This document shows, one piece after another, positions 6,352-13,508 of a DNA stretch of 64,000 bases. Below the pieces are notes generated by a model, which was not told where the DNA came from, ran no database searches, and saw only the letters and a program-made list of their open reading frames with translations. Location of the stretch: positions 1 through 64,000 of IMG/VR virus record IMGVR_UViG_3300046808_001241; one strand, written 5' to 3'. Source of the DNA: a virus. Numbering within the stretch: position 1 is the first letter of the stretch; the number at the start of each line of letters is the position of its first letter. The position numbers and the translations under genes were made by a program.

Positions 6352-7218
6352 ATGACACAAAGAAAAATTACCTCCGTGATGGTTACTGAAGGACGACTGG
6401 TTGCTTATGATGGCAGCGAAAAGGTCAAAGAGTTCGGGCAAAACTTCGTTGCAGCTGCTACAGCTTCCCCGGAGAAGGTTATTACCGTTAACAAGTACGG
6501 CCATGTAGAAGAGTGGAAGTTTGATCCAAAGTTCCCTTCTCTAGATAAAGTTCGCATGTGGGGCACTTCTGATAGTCCTGTGAGCATTAGCGCTAGTGGA
6601 AACAATTGCAACGTCACGAGGTCTAATGGCCAGACTGACATGTATATCAACGGACAGAAGTCTCGTACTGTTGGTACTGCTAATACTCCCAAGACCTCTA
6701 GCGAACCTTCTTCTAGTAAGGACTATCAACCAGAACAGCCTTATCAACAATCGGATACTTCATATGCTGACATTCCGGATGGGTTTATGGCAGGAATGGG
6801 TCACAGGTGTAAGGTATTGATCACTGAGCCAATTCCAGGACCTTGGGCAAAGATTGTTGTGTGGTTTACAGCGATCTCCTCTGCTGTGGCAGCTGGCGTT
6901 GTTTTGTATAATACTGGCGAAGCAGATCCAAGTCTTATTGTCTCGGCGCTTGGCCTCGTAGTAGTTAATGCTGGACTTAGCTACTGGCTTCGACATGCAA
7001 TTGCTAAGGTTCTAGTACGGTCTTGGTACGGAGCTCCTCTTGTCATTCTTGGAGCTCTGATCAGCCAAACGTATCCAGACATCGGAGGGATTATTATAGC
7101 GGCAGGAGCAATTGCGTGGTTGTGGCCCATTTGGCCAATTGCATTGATTGTGATTTGTGTAGTGTTTGTAGTGATGGCAGCAGTAGGCAAATCTGTTCCT
7201 ACAATGGATCGTCGGTAA
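6352..7218 (+). CDS. multi-pass membrane protein with N-terminal beta-rich domain
   Basis: 288 residues. Residues 1-110 are beta-rich and reminiscent of one or two propeller blades (NKYGHVEEWKF). A Ser/Pro/Gln-rich linker spans 110-145. Four or five transmembrane helices follow in 165-280. It is flanked by a terminator on each side, so it is a monocistronic unit. I do not recognise a family; a membrane sensor or superinfection-type protein is only a guess. Confidence 0.75.
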   Translation: MTQRKITSVMVTEGRLVAYDGSEKVKEFGQNFVAAATASPEKVITVNKYGHVEEWKFDPKFPSLDKVRMWGTSDSPVSISASGNNCNVTRSNGQTDMYINGQKSRTVGTANTPKTSSEPSSSKDYQPEQPYQQSDTSYADIPDGFMAGMGHRCKVLITEPIPGPWAKIVVWFTAISSAVAAGVVLYNTGEADPSLIVSALGLVVVNAGLSYWLRHAIAKVLVRSWYGAPLVILGALISQTYPDIGGIIIAAGAIAWLWPIWPIALIVICVVFVVMAAVGKSVPTMDRR

Positions 7219-7220
7219 TT

Positions 7221-7230
7221 TTTCATAACA
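7221..7230 (+). promoter_or_regulatory. TTTCATAACA terminator-associated element
   Basis: Exact copy of the element, 6 nt before the hairpin at 7237. Confidence 0.55.
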
Positions 7231-7236
7231 GAGAAG

Positions 7237-7275
7237 AAGGGCCTTGGATTCGTTTCTGAGGCCCTTTTGCTTTTT
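7237..7275 (+). terminator. intrinsic terminator
   Basis: AAGGGCCT/AGGCCCTT stem (7237-7244/7259-7266) and a T-rich tail. Confidence 0.8.
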
Positions 7276-7280
7276 ATAGA

Positions 7281-7314
7281 CAAAACGATTTTAAACGCAT
7301 CCTAGTGCCAAGAA
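7281..7314 (+). repeat. 34-bp dispersed repeat, copy 2
   Basis: Matches 2358-2391 with two mismatches. Here it sits between a terminator and the possible start at 7317. Confidence 0.7.
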
Positions 7315-7316
7315 CA

Positions 7317-7493
7317 ATGGGAATTACCCTGCAGAAGATTCTCGTTGAGGTCATCAAGGAAAGACTTGAATGTGTCTGCATGATATTTAGAGCACAACTA
7401 CACATCCTTTGCATGATCAAGAATCCTTCGAAGTGGAGATTCTATTTGAAGGGAATCTTGAGAGAGTTTGGGATTGACCTGTCCAAGAACTGA
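7317..7493 (+). CDS. possible small protein
   Basis: 58 residues (MGITLQKILVEVIKERL...), basic, with a hydrophobic centre. No clear promoter apart from the repeat immediately upstream. Its last codons (DLSKN) run into the next promoter, as for other genes here. Could be a chance ORF. Confidence 0.4.
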   Translation: MGITLQKILVEVIKERLECVCMIFRAQLHILCMIKNPSKWRFYLKGILREFGIDLSKN

Positions 7494-7502
7494 CAGGACT
7501 AT
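7474..7502 (+). promoter_or_regulatory. sigma70-like promoter, TTGACCTGTCC class
   Basis: -35 TTGACC, 17-bp spacer, -10 GACTAT; 10 nt to ATG 7513. Confidence 0.75.
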
Positions 7503-7512
7503 AGAGACTGTT

Positions 7513-7761
7513 ATGAACGCTACATCTACTACACCACAACACAAATCATTCACACGAGTCGTCCCCCACAAGTACTTCATGGACCTTGTCAAGGAGGCTC
7601 GTAGGGTCAAGTACATCATCAAGCAAGAGGGTCAGCACCTGTACGATGTGCGGGACGACGAGACTGGGGAGAAGGTCTTCTTTGGCATGAAGCACTCTTC
7701 AGGCAAGTGGATTGCTTCCTTCTCTACAGCATATTGGCAAGAGCCTGCACTGCCAGCTTGA
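7513..7761 (+). CDS. small hypothetical protein
   Basis: 82 residues, alternating charged and beta-prone segments. First gene of a two-gene unit with 7764-7937. Function unknown. Confidence 0.7.
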   Translation: MNATSTTPQHKSFTRVVPHKYFMDLVKEARRVKYIIKQEGQHLYDVRDDETGEKVFFGMKHSSGKWIASFSTAYWQEPALPA

Positions 7762-7763
7762 TC

Positions 7764-7937
7764 ATGAACACATTCAATCCCAAAGACTATATCGTGACGC
7801 TTGATGGCTTCCGAGGCTATGTCGTGAAGCGTCTGGACTATTGCCACAACATGTACGAGATCAGACTCGCATCGGGCTTGACAGTACGGGGCGGAGAAGA
7901 GCTGAAGCTGGATGAGCTGATGTATCAAGAAGCTTGA
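7764..7937 (+). CDS. small beta-rich hypothetical protein
   Basis: 57 residues, predicted small beta barrel (YIVTLDGFRGYVVKRLDY). Starts 2 nt after the previous stop; its own stop is inside the next -35. Confidence 0.65.
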   Translation: MNTFNPKDYIVTLDGFRGYVVKRLDYCHNMYEIRLASGLTVRGGEELKLDELMYQEA

Positions 7938-7962
7938 CCTGTCCTGAAGACTCCCTGACAAT
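7934..7962 (+). promoter_or_regulatory. sigma70-like promoter, TTGACCTGTCC class
   Basis: -35 TTGACC, 17-bp spacer, -10 GACAAT; 10 nt to ATG 7973. Confidence 0.75.
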
Positions 7963-7972
7963 CTTTAATGTT

Positions 7973-8230
7973 ATGACGATCGATTCAAAAAACACTGCAA
8001 CCTTTATCGGCAATGAGATCTCAGTCCGTCACTCGGTACGGCCAGACGTCCGGAGGGAGTTCCTAGCCTTCTCTATCGACAACGGATGGGACGATGTGAA
8101 GAAGGTCCATAAGAAGGTCCTGAAGTTCCAAGACCGCAAGTTCGTCTTCAGTGGCTGGAACTCAGACACTAACGAGTGCTACTTCTTCCGTCCCTTGAAT
8201 CAAGACCCAGACACTGCTACGATCCTTTAA
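7973..8230 (+). CDS. small hypothetical protein
   Basis: 85 residues, basic in the middle (KKVHKKVLKFQDRKF). Unrecognised. Confidence 0.65.
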   Translation: MTIDSKNTATFIGNEISVRHSVRPDVRREFLAFSIDNGWDDVKKVHKKVLKFQDRKFVFSGWNSDTNECYFFRPLNQDPDTATIL

Positions 8231-8240
8231 GAGGGTTTGA

Positions 8241-8248
8241 TTAAATAA
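8241..8248 (+). promoter_or_regulatory. T4-type late promoter element
   Basis: TTAAATAA, 6 nt before ATG 8255. Near match to the ATAAATAA class. Confidence 0.6.
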
Positions 8249-8254
8249 AATAGT

Positions 8255-8620
8255 ATGAAGAATAAAGATACTCAATTACTAGAAGAAGCTTACGAGAAAG
8301 TCATGGAACAATCCTTTCCTGTTGGCATGAAAGAGAAGATCGAAAGGTATGCAGAGCTTTCAGACCCTGATGCCGAATTAGATACAGAGGAAGAAATGGA
8401 ATTGAGCGATCTACAAAAGTGGGCTGAACAACATGGAGTAATTGACCATTTCGAGAAGCATGCAGAGAGCGCTCATTTTGGAAGAGGTATGTCAGGACAA
8501 GCTTCTGATCCTCTAGCATTCAGACAAAAAATGATGAATCCTCTGAGAGTTACTAAAGCCGGCAAAGCTTATTCCCAAGACATTCAAGGCAGAAAGAATT
8601 TGATGCGAAACATCAAATAA
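8255..8620 (+). CDS. putative capsid-targeted protein
   Basis: 121 residues. The N-terminus MKNKDTQLLEEAYEKVMEQ is almost the same as that of the otherwise unrelated protein at 14378 (13 of 19 identical). It offers h-x-E sites (LLE at 8-10, VME at 16-18), the consensus cut by T4-type prohead protease. The body is charged, helical and ends in a basic tail. It has a late promoter and its own terminator. I infer a late protein packaged into, or built into, the capsid. Confidence 0.6.
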   Translation: MKNKDTQLLEEAYEKVMEQSFPVGMKEKIERYAELSDPDAELDTEEEMELSDLQKWAEQHGVIDHFEKHAESAHFGRGMSGQASDPLAFRQKMMNPLRVTKAGKAYSQDIQGRKNLMRNIK

Positions 8621-8631
8621 CTTAAAGAAAA

Positions 8632-8641
8632 TTTCATAACA
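8632..8641 (+). promoter_or_regulatory. TTTCATAACA terminator-associated element
   Basis: Exact copy, 6 nt before the terminator stem at 8648. Confidence 0.55.
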
Positions 8642-8647
8642 GTATAG

Positions 8648-8677
8648 AGAGAGGTCTTCGGGCCTCTCTTTCTTTTT
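8648..8677 (+). terminator. intrinsic terminator with UUCG loop
   Basis: AGAGAGG/CCTCTCT arms closed by TC-TTCG-GG, then a T-rich tail. Confidence 0.85.
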
Positions 8678-8678
8678 G

Positions 8679-8707
8679 TTGACCTGTCTTGCAGACTCTC
8701 TGACTAT
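8679..8707 (+). promoter_or_regulatory. sigma70-like promoter, TTGACCTGTCT variant
   Basis: -35 TTGACC, 17-bp spacer, -10 GACTAT; 6 nt to ATG 8714. Confidence 0.75.
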
Positions 8708-8713
8708 AGACAT

Positions 8714-8941
8714 ATGAGCACACACAACTATAGGCAAGACATGGAGCGGATGGAAGCCAAGGAGAAGATCGAGCGGCTTGAATGGGAGCTAGCTTGTGAG
8801 AAGGAGTGGACTGAGAAGCTGCAGAAGATAGCACGGGAGCATTATAAAAGTGCAGAGACAGCTAGACAAGAGCGAGACGAGGCTCGCAAAGATGCAGAGT
8901 ACCACAAAGCCCGCTACGACGTACTGAGGGAGAGCTGGTAA
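8714..8941 (+). CDS. small coiled-coil protein
   Basis: 75 residues, almost entirely a charged coiled coil (EAKEKIERLEWELACEKEW). Leaderless start predicted. Role unknown. Confidence 0.7.
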   Translation: MSTHNYRQDMERMEAKEKIERLEWELACEKEWTEKLQKIAREHYKSAETARQERDEARKDAEYHKARYDVLRESW

Positions 8942-8971
8942 CATCTTATAACTAAACGACTTATCAATATT

Positions 8972-9166
8972 GTGGAATGTGTCTTCGCTGGGGGAGTGTT
9001 CGAGGGCCAGTGGGTGGGACTGGATGAAGTGGAAGTAGTGGAGAGCTTCCAGAAGCAATTGGTTCCCAATAATAGGTTTATAACTTCTCCCTTCTGTACG
9101 TTCTTTTATAGGGGCAACAAGTACACGTCTCAGGTGACAAAGAGGCCGACATGGGTCTTTGAATAG
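8972..9166 (+). CDS. small hypothetical protein, GTG start
   Basis: 64 residues. The C-terminal segment FFYRGNKYTSQVTKRP resembles FIYKGKQMQSKITTRP of 13109-13291, so the two are distant paralogs. GTG start inferred. Confidence 0.6.
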   Translation: MECVFAGGVFEGQWVGLDEVEVVESFQKQLVPNNRFITSPFCTFFYRGNKYTSQVTKRPTWVFE

Positions 9167-9195
9167 TTGACCTGTCCTATAGTCTCCCTGAAAGT
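9167..9195 (+). promoter_or_regulatory. sigma70-like promoter, TTGACCTGTCC class
   Basis: -35 TTGACC, 17-bp spacer, weak -10 GAAAGT; 7 nt to ATG 9203. Confidence 0.65.
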
Positions 9196-9202
9196 CTTTC
9201 TC

Positions 9203-9430
9203 ATGCACACAACCCAAACTCTCATCAATCAACTGATCAAGACTCTCGCCGAACAACTCCGGGCAGTTGATAATGCTACTCTGGGACTGAAGAGTACCTA
9301 CAAGAAGATCGCTCAGTGTTCCAAGACAGTGGCACAGCTTGAGAAGCTCGGAGTGGATCACAACACAGCATACGACAGGGCTGACTTGATCAATGGAGTA
9401 GCGGATCGCGAGACTCTTGGAATGGCTTAA
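9203..9430 (+). CDS. small helical hypothetical protein
   Basis: 75 residues, helical (LINQLIKTLAEQLRAVDNA). First gene of a pair with 9435-9698. Confidence 0.7.
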   Translation: MHTTQTLINQLIKTLAEQLRAVDNATLGLKSTYKKIAQCSKTVAQLEKLGVDHNTAYDRADLINGVADRETLGMA

Positions 9431-9434
9431 TACT

Positions 9435-9698
9435 ATGATACTCAATCTATTCCCTCACCTTAAAGGCTACAAAGTACTTCATGGATCTCCGGGGTGCGAG
9501 ACTCCAGAGACTATCAAATCGATTCGGACTGATAGGATTAAGAAGAGCTTCCTGACTCTAGAGTTCGACAGTGGAGTCTTCACCTACATTAACAAAGAAG
9601 ACTTTGATCGGTTCCTGGAAGAAGGAAAGGTATACTTCCAGCGAGCGGCAGGCAGGATGGGCTTCGAAGCTCCAGAGAGTTTGGTTGACCTGTCCTGA
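9435..9698 (+). CDS. small hypothetical protein
   Basis: 87 residues (MILNLFPHLKGYKVLHG...), mixed alpha/beta. Start set 4 nt after the previous stop. Its last residues (VDLS) are encoded by the next promoter. Confidence 0.65.
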   Translation: MILNLFPHLKGYKVLHGSPGCETPETIKSIRTDRIKKSFLTLEFDSGVFTYINKEDFDRFLEEGKVYFQRAAGRMGFEAPESLVDLS

Positions 9699-9713
9699 GA
9701 CTTTATAGAATAT
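9685..9713 (+). promoter_or_regulatory. sigma70-like promoter, TTGACCTGTCC class
   Basis: -35 TTGACC, 17-bp spacer, -10 GAATAT; 10 nt to ATG 9724. Confidence 0.75.
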
Positions 9714-9723
9714 CAATATCGTT

Positions 9724-10062
9724 ATGAGAATAAATACTCCATTCACAATCACTAGCCGTATTGCAGAAGCTCTTGGACTTCCTGACAGCCATATGGCGGA
9801 TGCTCTTCTGATCACTCGGTACAAAGCTGTTGCAGAGATTGTCTCCAGCTTCCTGAACTATACAGATAACAAGATCGCTTCTCAGCAAGGGTTCTTTGCT
9901 TCTATGATCATTCGGATCCTTCTCCCTAATGACAAGGCCGTGCACTTCTCTGATATGCAGACGGTTATCAATATCATCATGAATGGGGAGAAGGCTATAC
10001 AGGAAGAGATGAAGCAGGAGAGGGAAGACTGGAGAGCGGCGCGGGAACTTGCTACTGCTTAA
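9724..10062 (+). CDS. hypothetical helical protein
   Basis: 112 residues. The N-terminal 35 residues look helix-turn-helix-like (ITSRIAEALGLPDSHMADAL) and the C-terminus is a charged helix (EEMKQEREDWRAARELA). A small DNA-binding protein is possible but unproven. Confidence 0.7.
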   Translation: MRINTPFTITSRIAEALGLPDSHMADALLITRYKAVAEIVSSFLNYTDNKIASQQGFFASMIIRILLPNDKAVHFSDMQTVINIIMNGEKAIQEEMKQEREDWRAARELATA

Positions 10063-10068
10063 GACTTT

Positions 10069-10239
10069 ATGGAAGACACTACTCCTTCTTATGAACAGCT
10101 TTACATGGAACACCAGAGAGTCCTGGCTGAGTACTATAGAGACTCTGTAGACTTCCATAAGCAGATCATACAGCTTAAGGACGAGCTAGCAGAAGCAAAG
10201 CTAGCCCTACAAAACCAATCCTCAAAAGAAAGAAAGTGA
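10069..10239 (+). CDS. small coiled-coil protein
   Basis: 56 residues starting MEDTTPSYEQLYMEHQ. The C-terminal half is a coiled coil (QIIQLKDELAEAKLALQNQ). Co-transcribed with the gene 6 nt upstream. Confidence 0.65.
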   Translation: MEDTTPSYEQLYMEHQRVLAEYYRDSVDFHKQIIQLKDELAEAKLALQNQSSKERK

Positions 10240-10248
10240 TCTTATCTA

Positions 10249-10277
10249 TTGACTTGTCCAACGATTGGTCTTAATAT
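10249..10277 (+). promoter_or_regulatory. sigma70-like promoter, TTGACTTGTCC class
   Basis: -35 TTGACT, 17-bp spacer, -10 TAATAT; 6 nt to ATG 10284. Confidence 0.8.
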
Positions 10278-10283
10278 TATCTC

Positions 10284-10856
10284 ATGATTAAAACAGCTAA
10301 GAAGAAAAAAGCAGCGAAGGGCAAAGGGTTCAAGATTAAACCAATCCCGTTGAGTGAAGAGCAGATCACAATGTTTGTTAGTCATTATAAACAGTTTAAG
10401 TCTTTTCCTGGCTCAAAGATCCCTTGCACTATTACTGGAAAGCTAACTACTTGTGTAGGGCCTTGGATGCAGAAGAAGATCAAGGAGTTCGGTTCAGCGG
10501 AGTCCTTGTTGCGCAACTACCAATGCAGGGGAGCTCTTAAAGACCAAAGGATTAAAGCAAAGCCTCAGAAGGTTAAACGGAAGAGTAAAGTAAAGGATCT
10601 TATTGAAAAGGAAGAGGGTAAGTATAACATTCCTTCCATGGATAGTTTTGTAAAGCCCACACCATATGATCCCGCAAAAGAATCTGAGTCCGTCTGCTTG
10701 CGGCCCGATATCTTTCTGTCGAACGATCGGCATTGTGATGGATGTCACCACTTTAAGATCTGCCGCAGCCGTCTCAAGAATCTTCCAAAGCATGTTTCAT
10801 TTGATGGAAACAGCTTTGTGTACGATGAAGGTTACAAGACAAAGAAAAAGAAATGA
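10284..10856 (+). CDS. basic protein with C-terminal Cys/His cluster
   Basis: 190 residues. The N-terminus is very basic (MIKTAKKKKAAKGKGFKIK). The C-terminal motif C-D-G-C-H-H-F-K-I-C (about residues 152-161) looks like a metal site. The charge pattern suggests nucleic-acid binding. No family recognised. Leaderless start predicted. Confidence 0.7.
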   Translation: MIKTAKKKKAAKGKGFKIKPIPLSEEQITMFVSHYKQFKSFPGSKIPCTITGKLTTCVGPWMQKKIKEFGSAESLLRNYQCRGALKDQRIKAKPQKVKRKSKVKDLIEKEEGKYNIPSMDSFVKPTPYDPAKESESVCLRPDIFLSNDRHCDGCHHFKICRSRLKNLPKHVSFDGNSFVYDEGYKTKKKK

Positions 10857-10933
10857 TCTGGTACATCTATATAGCCTTCATGTCAATACTGATTACTGTC
10901 AACCTCTATGAGTGGTACAAAAAGGTAAAGTAG
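10853..10933 (+). CDS. 26-residue membrane microprotein
   Basis: MIWYIYIAFMSILITVNLYE plus a basic tail: one transmembrane helix. Overlaps the preceding stop by ATGA. Its own TAG directly abuts the next -35. Confidence 0.5.
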   Translation: MIWYIYIAFMSILITVNLYEWYKKVK

Positions 10934-10962
10934 TTGACGTGTCCGAAGCCTTTCCGGAATAT
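10934..10962 (+). promoter_or_regulatory. sigma70-like promoter, TTGACGTGTCC class
   Basis: -35 TTGACG, 17-bp spacer, -10 GAATAT; 7 nt to ATG 10970. Confidence 0.75.
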
Positions 10963-10969
10963 AGACAAC

Positions 10970-11482
10970 ATGACACAGAAGAAGATCTCAATGAATAGGC
11001 GGAAGCTTTCTTCGCCGTACTTCTCAATAAGAAAGGAGAAGGTCAAGTGGCCAACTATCCGCGGAGCATATATGACGGATAGCAATGTGCCTGTACTCAA
11101 AGACTTTGTAACGAAGAAGGGTCGTTCGATTATCTTTCTGGATGGGAAGTATGATACTACTCTGAATCGTTATAAGAATCTTCCATCCGAAGAGCGAGCG
11201 ATCGCTTGGGAGTTCATGTGCAGAGAGAATGGAGTCAAAGGAGGGATCTTCATGCTGTGCTGGCTTGGGAACTTCCACAATGGGTGCATCTTCCATGCCT
11301 CTCCTCAGTTCCCACAGATTCAATGCTGGTATGAACAGATGGGAGTAGAGAGGGCTAATGCGTTCTTCGAGAGGCAAGCATTCAAGATCTATAACGAAGT
11401 GGTAAAGATTGTACACAATGGTGGTTCGATTGTGGATAAAGAAGTGCAAGAGTTTATAACTAATGGCACCAACAAAGTTTAA
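10970..11482 (+). CDS. hypothetical protein
   Basis: 170 residues, basic N-terminus (MTQKKISMNRRKLSS) then a mixed alpha/beta domain with conspicuous aromatics and Cys (MLCWLGNFHNGCIFHASPQF). Unrecognised. First gene of a run to 12054 with 1-nt gaps or ATGA overlaps. Confidence 0.7.
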   Translation: MTQKKISMNRRKLSSPYFSIRKEKVKWPTIRGAYMTDSNVPVLKDFVTKKGRSIIFLDGKYDTTLNRYKNLPSEERAIAWEFMCRENGVKGGIFMLCWLGNFHNGCIFHASPQFPQIQCWYEQMGVERANAFFERQAFKIYNEVVKIVHNGGSIVDKEVQEFITNGTNKV

Positions 11483-11483
11483 T

Positions 11484-11681
11484 ATGACAAAAGAACGACA
11501 AAAACAATTAGAAGATTGCGAGCTTATGCTAGGAAGGATTGCCAACCTGGTGCAAGAGTTCTGTGAAGAGGATGAGACTACCTTGCAAGGAGTTGCAAAG
11601 CTTGTTGCAACCTATAGAGATTATCAAGCACAAGAAGCTTGGGACTTTGTATACTCCTTGCATCTGAAGAAGAAGATATGA
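11484..11681 (+). CDS. small helical hypothetical protein
   Basis: 65 residues (MTKERQKQLEDCEL...), helical. An in-frame ATG at 11463 would overlap the upstream gene. Confidence 0.65.
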   Translation: MTKERQKQLEDCELMLGRIANLVQEFCEEDETTLQGVAKLVATYRDYQAQEAWDFVYSLHLKKKI

Positions 11682-11875
11682 AGATCGTAAAAGTCCCTAT
11701 AGAACTATCCTTGATGAGCTACTTTGATGAAGCACACAGTTCTCTTGTAATGGCTGCTGAGGTTGCTCATTTCGAAAAGCATCCAGAAGCTCAGAACATT
11801 TCTGAACTAATCGATACATTGGAAGAAATTATTCTAAAGGTTTGTGACGAGACATCTTTAACACAAAAAACATGA
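11678..11875 (+). CDS. small hypothetical protein
   Basis: 65 residues, acidic and helical. ATGA overlap with 11484-11681 indicates coupling. Confidence 0.65.
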   Translation: MKIVKVPIELSLMSYFDEAHSSLVMAAEVAHFEKHPEAQNISELIDTLEEIILKVCDETSLTQKT

Positions 11876-12054
11876 CAATGCCACTACACATTCAAAGGTC
11901 CCTTGTGACAGCTCTCTATACTACTATAAGTGTTTATTATCCGTTGCGAAATAAGCAGCTTGCGGCGCGCGAGTACGTTAAGCAATCTATTGAGGCTCTG
12001 AGGTATATTCAAATGAATACTCCGGGCGAGGACTGGATAGCGGTAATGATGTAG
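11872..12054 (+). CDS. small hypothetical protein
   Basis: 60 residues, helical. ATGA overlap with the previous gene; last gene before the late unit at 12079. Unrecognised. Confidence 0.6.
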   Translation: MTMPLHIQRSLVTALYTTISVYYPLRNKQLAAREYVKQSIEALRYIQMNTPGEDWIAVMM

Positions 12055-12065
12055 GGGAGTTGTAG

Positions 12066-12074
12066 TTTAAATAA
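12066..12074 (+). promoter_or_regulatory. T4-type late promoter element
   Basis: TTTAAATAA, 4 nt before ATG 12079. Confidence 0.65.
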
Positions 12075-12078
12075 GTTT

Positions 12079-12684
12079 ATGAAATTTGATGAGGCAATAG
12101 ACACCTATCTAGCTACATCATTCTTTGTGGAGAGTCCGATGTATTATGATGGGTTGTTTAATGAGCAGATGAATGACATTGAACACAATAAACAAATTGC
12201 TCAGAACATCATATCTAGCAACAAACCTTTTGATAGATTTGAAAGTTGGGTTGTATATAGAGTCGTTGATGGCTTTGATGAAGACATACGGACGTTTTGT
12301 TTAATTAAAGATGGGTTAGTTGATGCTTTTATGGAGATAGCAACTAGTAAAGACAACTACTTCAGCAGAGGAGTGTGGCAGAGAAACACGGCTGATAATA
12401 AAGGTTTAATTAGAAACTTTATTCTTAATTTTTTACCAAAGCACTATACTTCATTAATCTCCGACAAAACAGCTAACAAACTGGGCATTAAATTTTATAA
12501 AAAACTTCTAGATGTTTGCATACAAAAAGGATTAAAAGTGACCGTTCTTAAAGGATCTCTTAAAAACGAAATTCCTTATCATGCAAATCAGTTTGAAAGC
12601 TATTGGCACAATGTCAATAGAGATGTTCCTACGCATCCTACATTCGTAACAACAAAGGATGATTTGTTTAAGATTTATTTTTGA
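12079..12684 (+). CDS. putative capsid-targeted GNAT-like protein
   Basis: 201 residues. The N-terminus MKFDEAIDTYLATSFFVESP ends in an F-V-E-S-P site that matches F-L-L-E-S-P of 61397 and I-L-N-E-S-P of 13782. The body shares with those two the pattern K.L...F.LNFLP..Y.S..SD....LG..F.KKLL..C..KG, which resembles an acetyltransferase (GNAT) fold. Late promoter present. I infer a late protein cleaved and packaged into the head. Catalysis not demonstrated. Confidence 0.6.
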   Translation: MKFDEAIDTYLATSFFVESPMYYDGLFNEQMNDIEHNKQIAQNIISSNKPFDRFESWVVYRVVDGFDEDIRTFCLIKDGLVDAFMEIATSKDNYFSRGVWQRNTADNKGLIRNFILNFLPKHYTSLISDKTANKLGIKFYKKLLDVCIQKGLKVTVLKGSLKNEIPYHANQFESYWHNVNRDVPTHPTFVTTKDDLFKIYF

Positions 12685-12688
12685 AACG

Positions 12689-12696
12689 ATAAATAA
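12689..12696 (+). promoter_or_regulatory. T4-type late promoter element
   Basis: ATAAATAA, 8 nt before ATG 12705. Confidence 0.7.
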
Positions 12697-12704
12697 CGGT
12701 TGTC

Positions 12705-13073
12705 ATGAAGGTCGTTAAGCTTTTATTGTTGTCTGTTGTTATAAGTGCTTGCACGAGCAATCCACCCACAAATGTTCCGGAATGGGTCGGTAAGATGAAG
12801 AATGCATGCTTGCCGGAAGCAATTGTAATGACACAAGGGTTGAAGGCTAGCGGTATACAAGCAAAGGTGTTGTCAATTCACACAAAAGATTGGGGACATG
12901 CTACATGTGTTTATATGTATCCTCCGGGCCGGAACAAATTGTGGGTATGGGATAGCCATTGGCAATCTGTTCCTCTGAGAGCTTTTTGGAATGATCCAAA
13001 CTCTGTTGCAAGAGCATGGATGAAATGGAGATATGACGAAACTCCGTTAACAAACGTTTACTTTCAAGAATAG
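12705..13073 (+). CDS. late lipoprotein, transglutaminase-like cysteine protease fold
   Basis: 122 residues. MKVVKLLLLSVVISAC gives a lipobox Cys at 16. The mature part has a Cys near position 34 (KNACLPEAIVMTQGLKASG), a His in WGHATCVYMY and an Asp in WVWDSHW. That is the Cys-His-Asp order of transglutaminase/BtrH-like peptidases. With a late promoter and lipid anchor, I infer an envelope-acting enzyme. The match is by pattern only. Confidence 0.55.
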   Translation: MKVVKLLLLSVVISACTSNPPTNVPEWVGKMKNACLPEAIVMTQGLKASGIQAKVLSIHTKDWGHATCVYMYPPGRNKLWVWDSHWQSVPLRAFWNDPNSVARAWMKWRYDETPLTNVYFQE

Positions 13074-13102
13074 TTGACATGTCCGATAAGGCAACTGACT
13101 AT
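13074..13102 (+). promoter_or_regulatory. sigma70-like promoter, TTGACATGTCC class
   Basis: -35 TTGACA, 17-bp spacer, -10 GACTAT; 6 nt to ATG 13109. Confidence 0.8.
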
Positions 13103-13108
13103 TATTGA

Positions 13109-13291
13109 ATGAAGACAGACGAATATTTTGTAGAGACTGTTCCGTGCGTCCATGTAGGTGATGAGGAATGGATTCCTACAGATAAAGTTGAATTTGTAGA
13201 TATCTGTGAGGATTTCTGCGGTTATGATCTAATGACGTTTATTTATAAAGGCAAACAAATGCAATCTAAAATTACCACTAGGCCAGTATAA
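13109..13291 (+). CDS. small hypothetical protein, paralog of 8972-9166
   Basis: 60 residues, acidic. C-terminal FIYKGKQMQSKITTRP matches the 8972 protein. Its stop overlaps the next start by 1 nt. Confidence 0.65.
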   Translation: MKTDEYFVETVPCVHVGDEEWIPTDKVEFVDICEDFCGYDLMTFIYKGKQMQSKITTRPV

Positions 13292-13503
13292 TGGACACGT
13301 ACGTCAAGCTTATTCCAAATGCTGAGGTAAAAGGCTTTATAAAACAAGCGCAAACCGCTGGAAGAGACATTGAAGTAAGTGCTGCAGATACGTTTTTTAT
13401 ACGAGACAAAAAGACTAATGCGATGATTCTCAAAGGTATGAGAATTAGACAAGACTTATGGGGATTGACATTCACTAAAACATATTATCCAGAACCAACA
13501 TAA
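13291..13503 (+). CDS. small hypothetical protein
   Basis: 70 residues, beta-rich. Part of the three-gene unit 13109-13766. Unrecognised. Confidence 0.65.
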   Translation: MDTYVKLIPNAEVKGFIKQAQTAGRDIEVSAADTFFIRDKKTNAMILKGMRIRQDLWGLTFTKTYYPEPT

Positions 13504-13508
13504 TTTAT

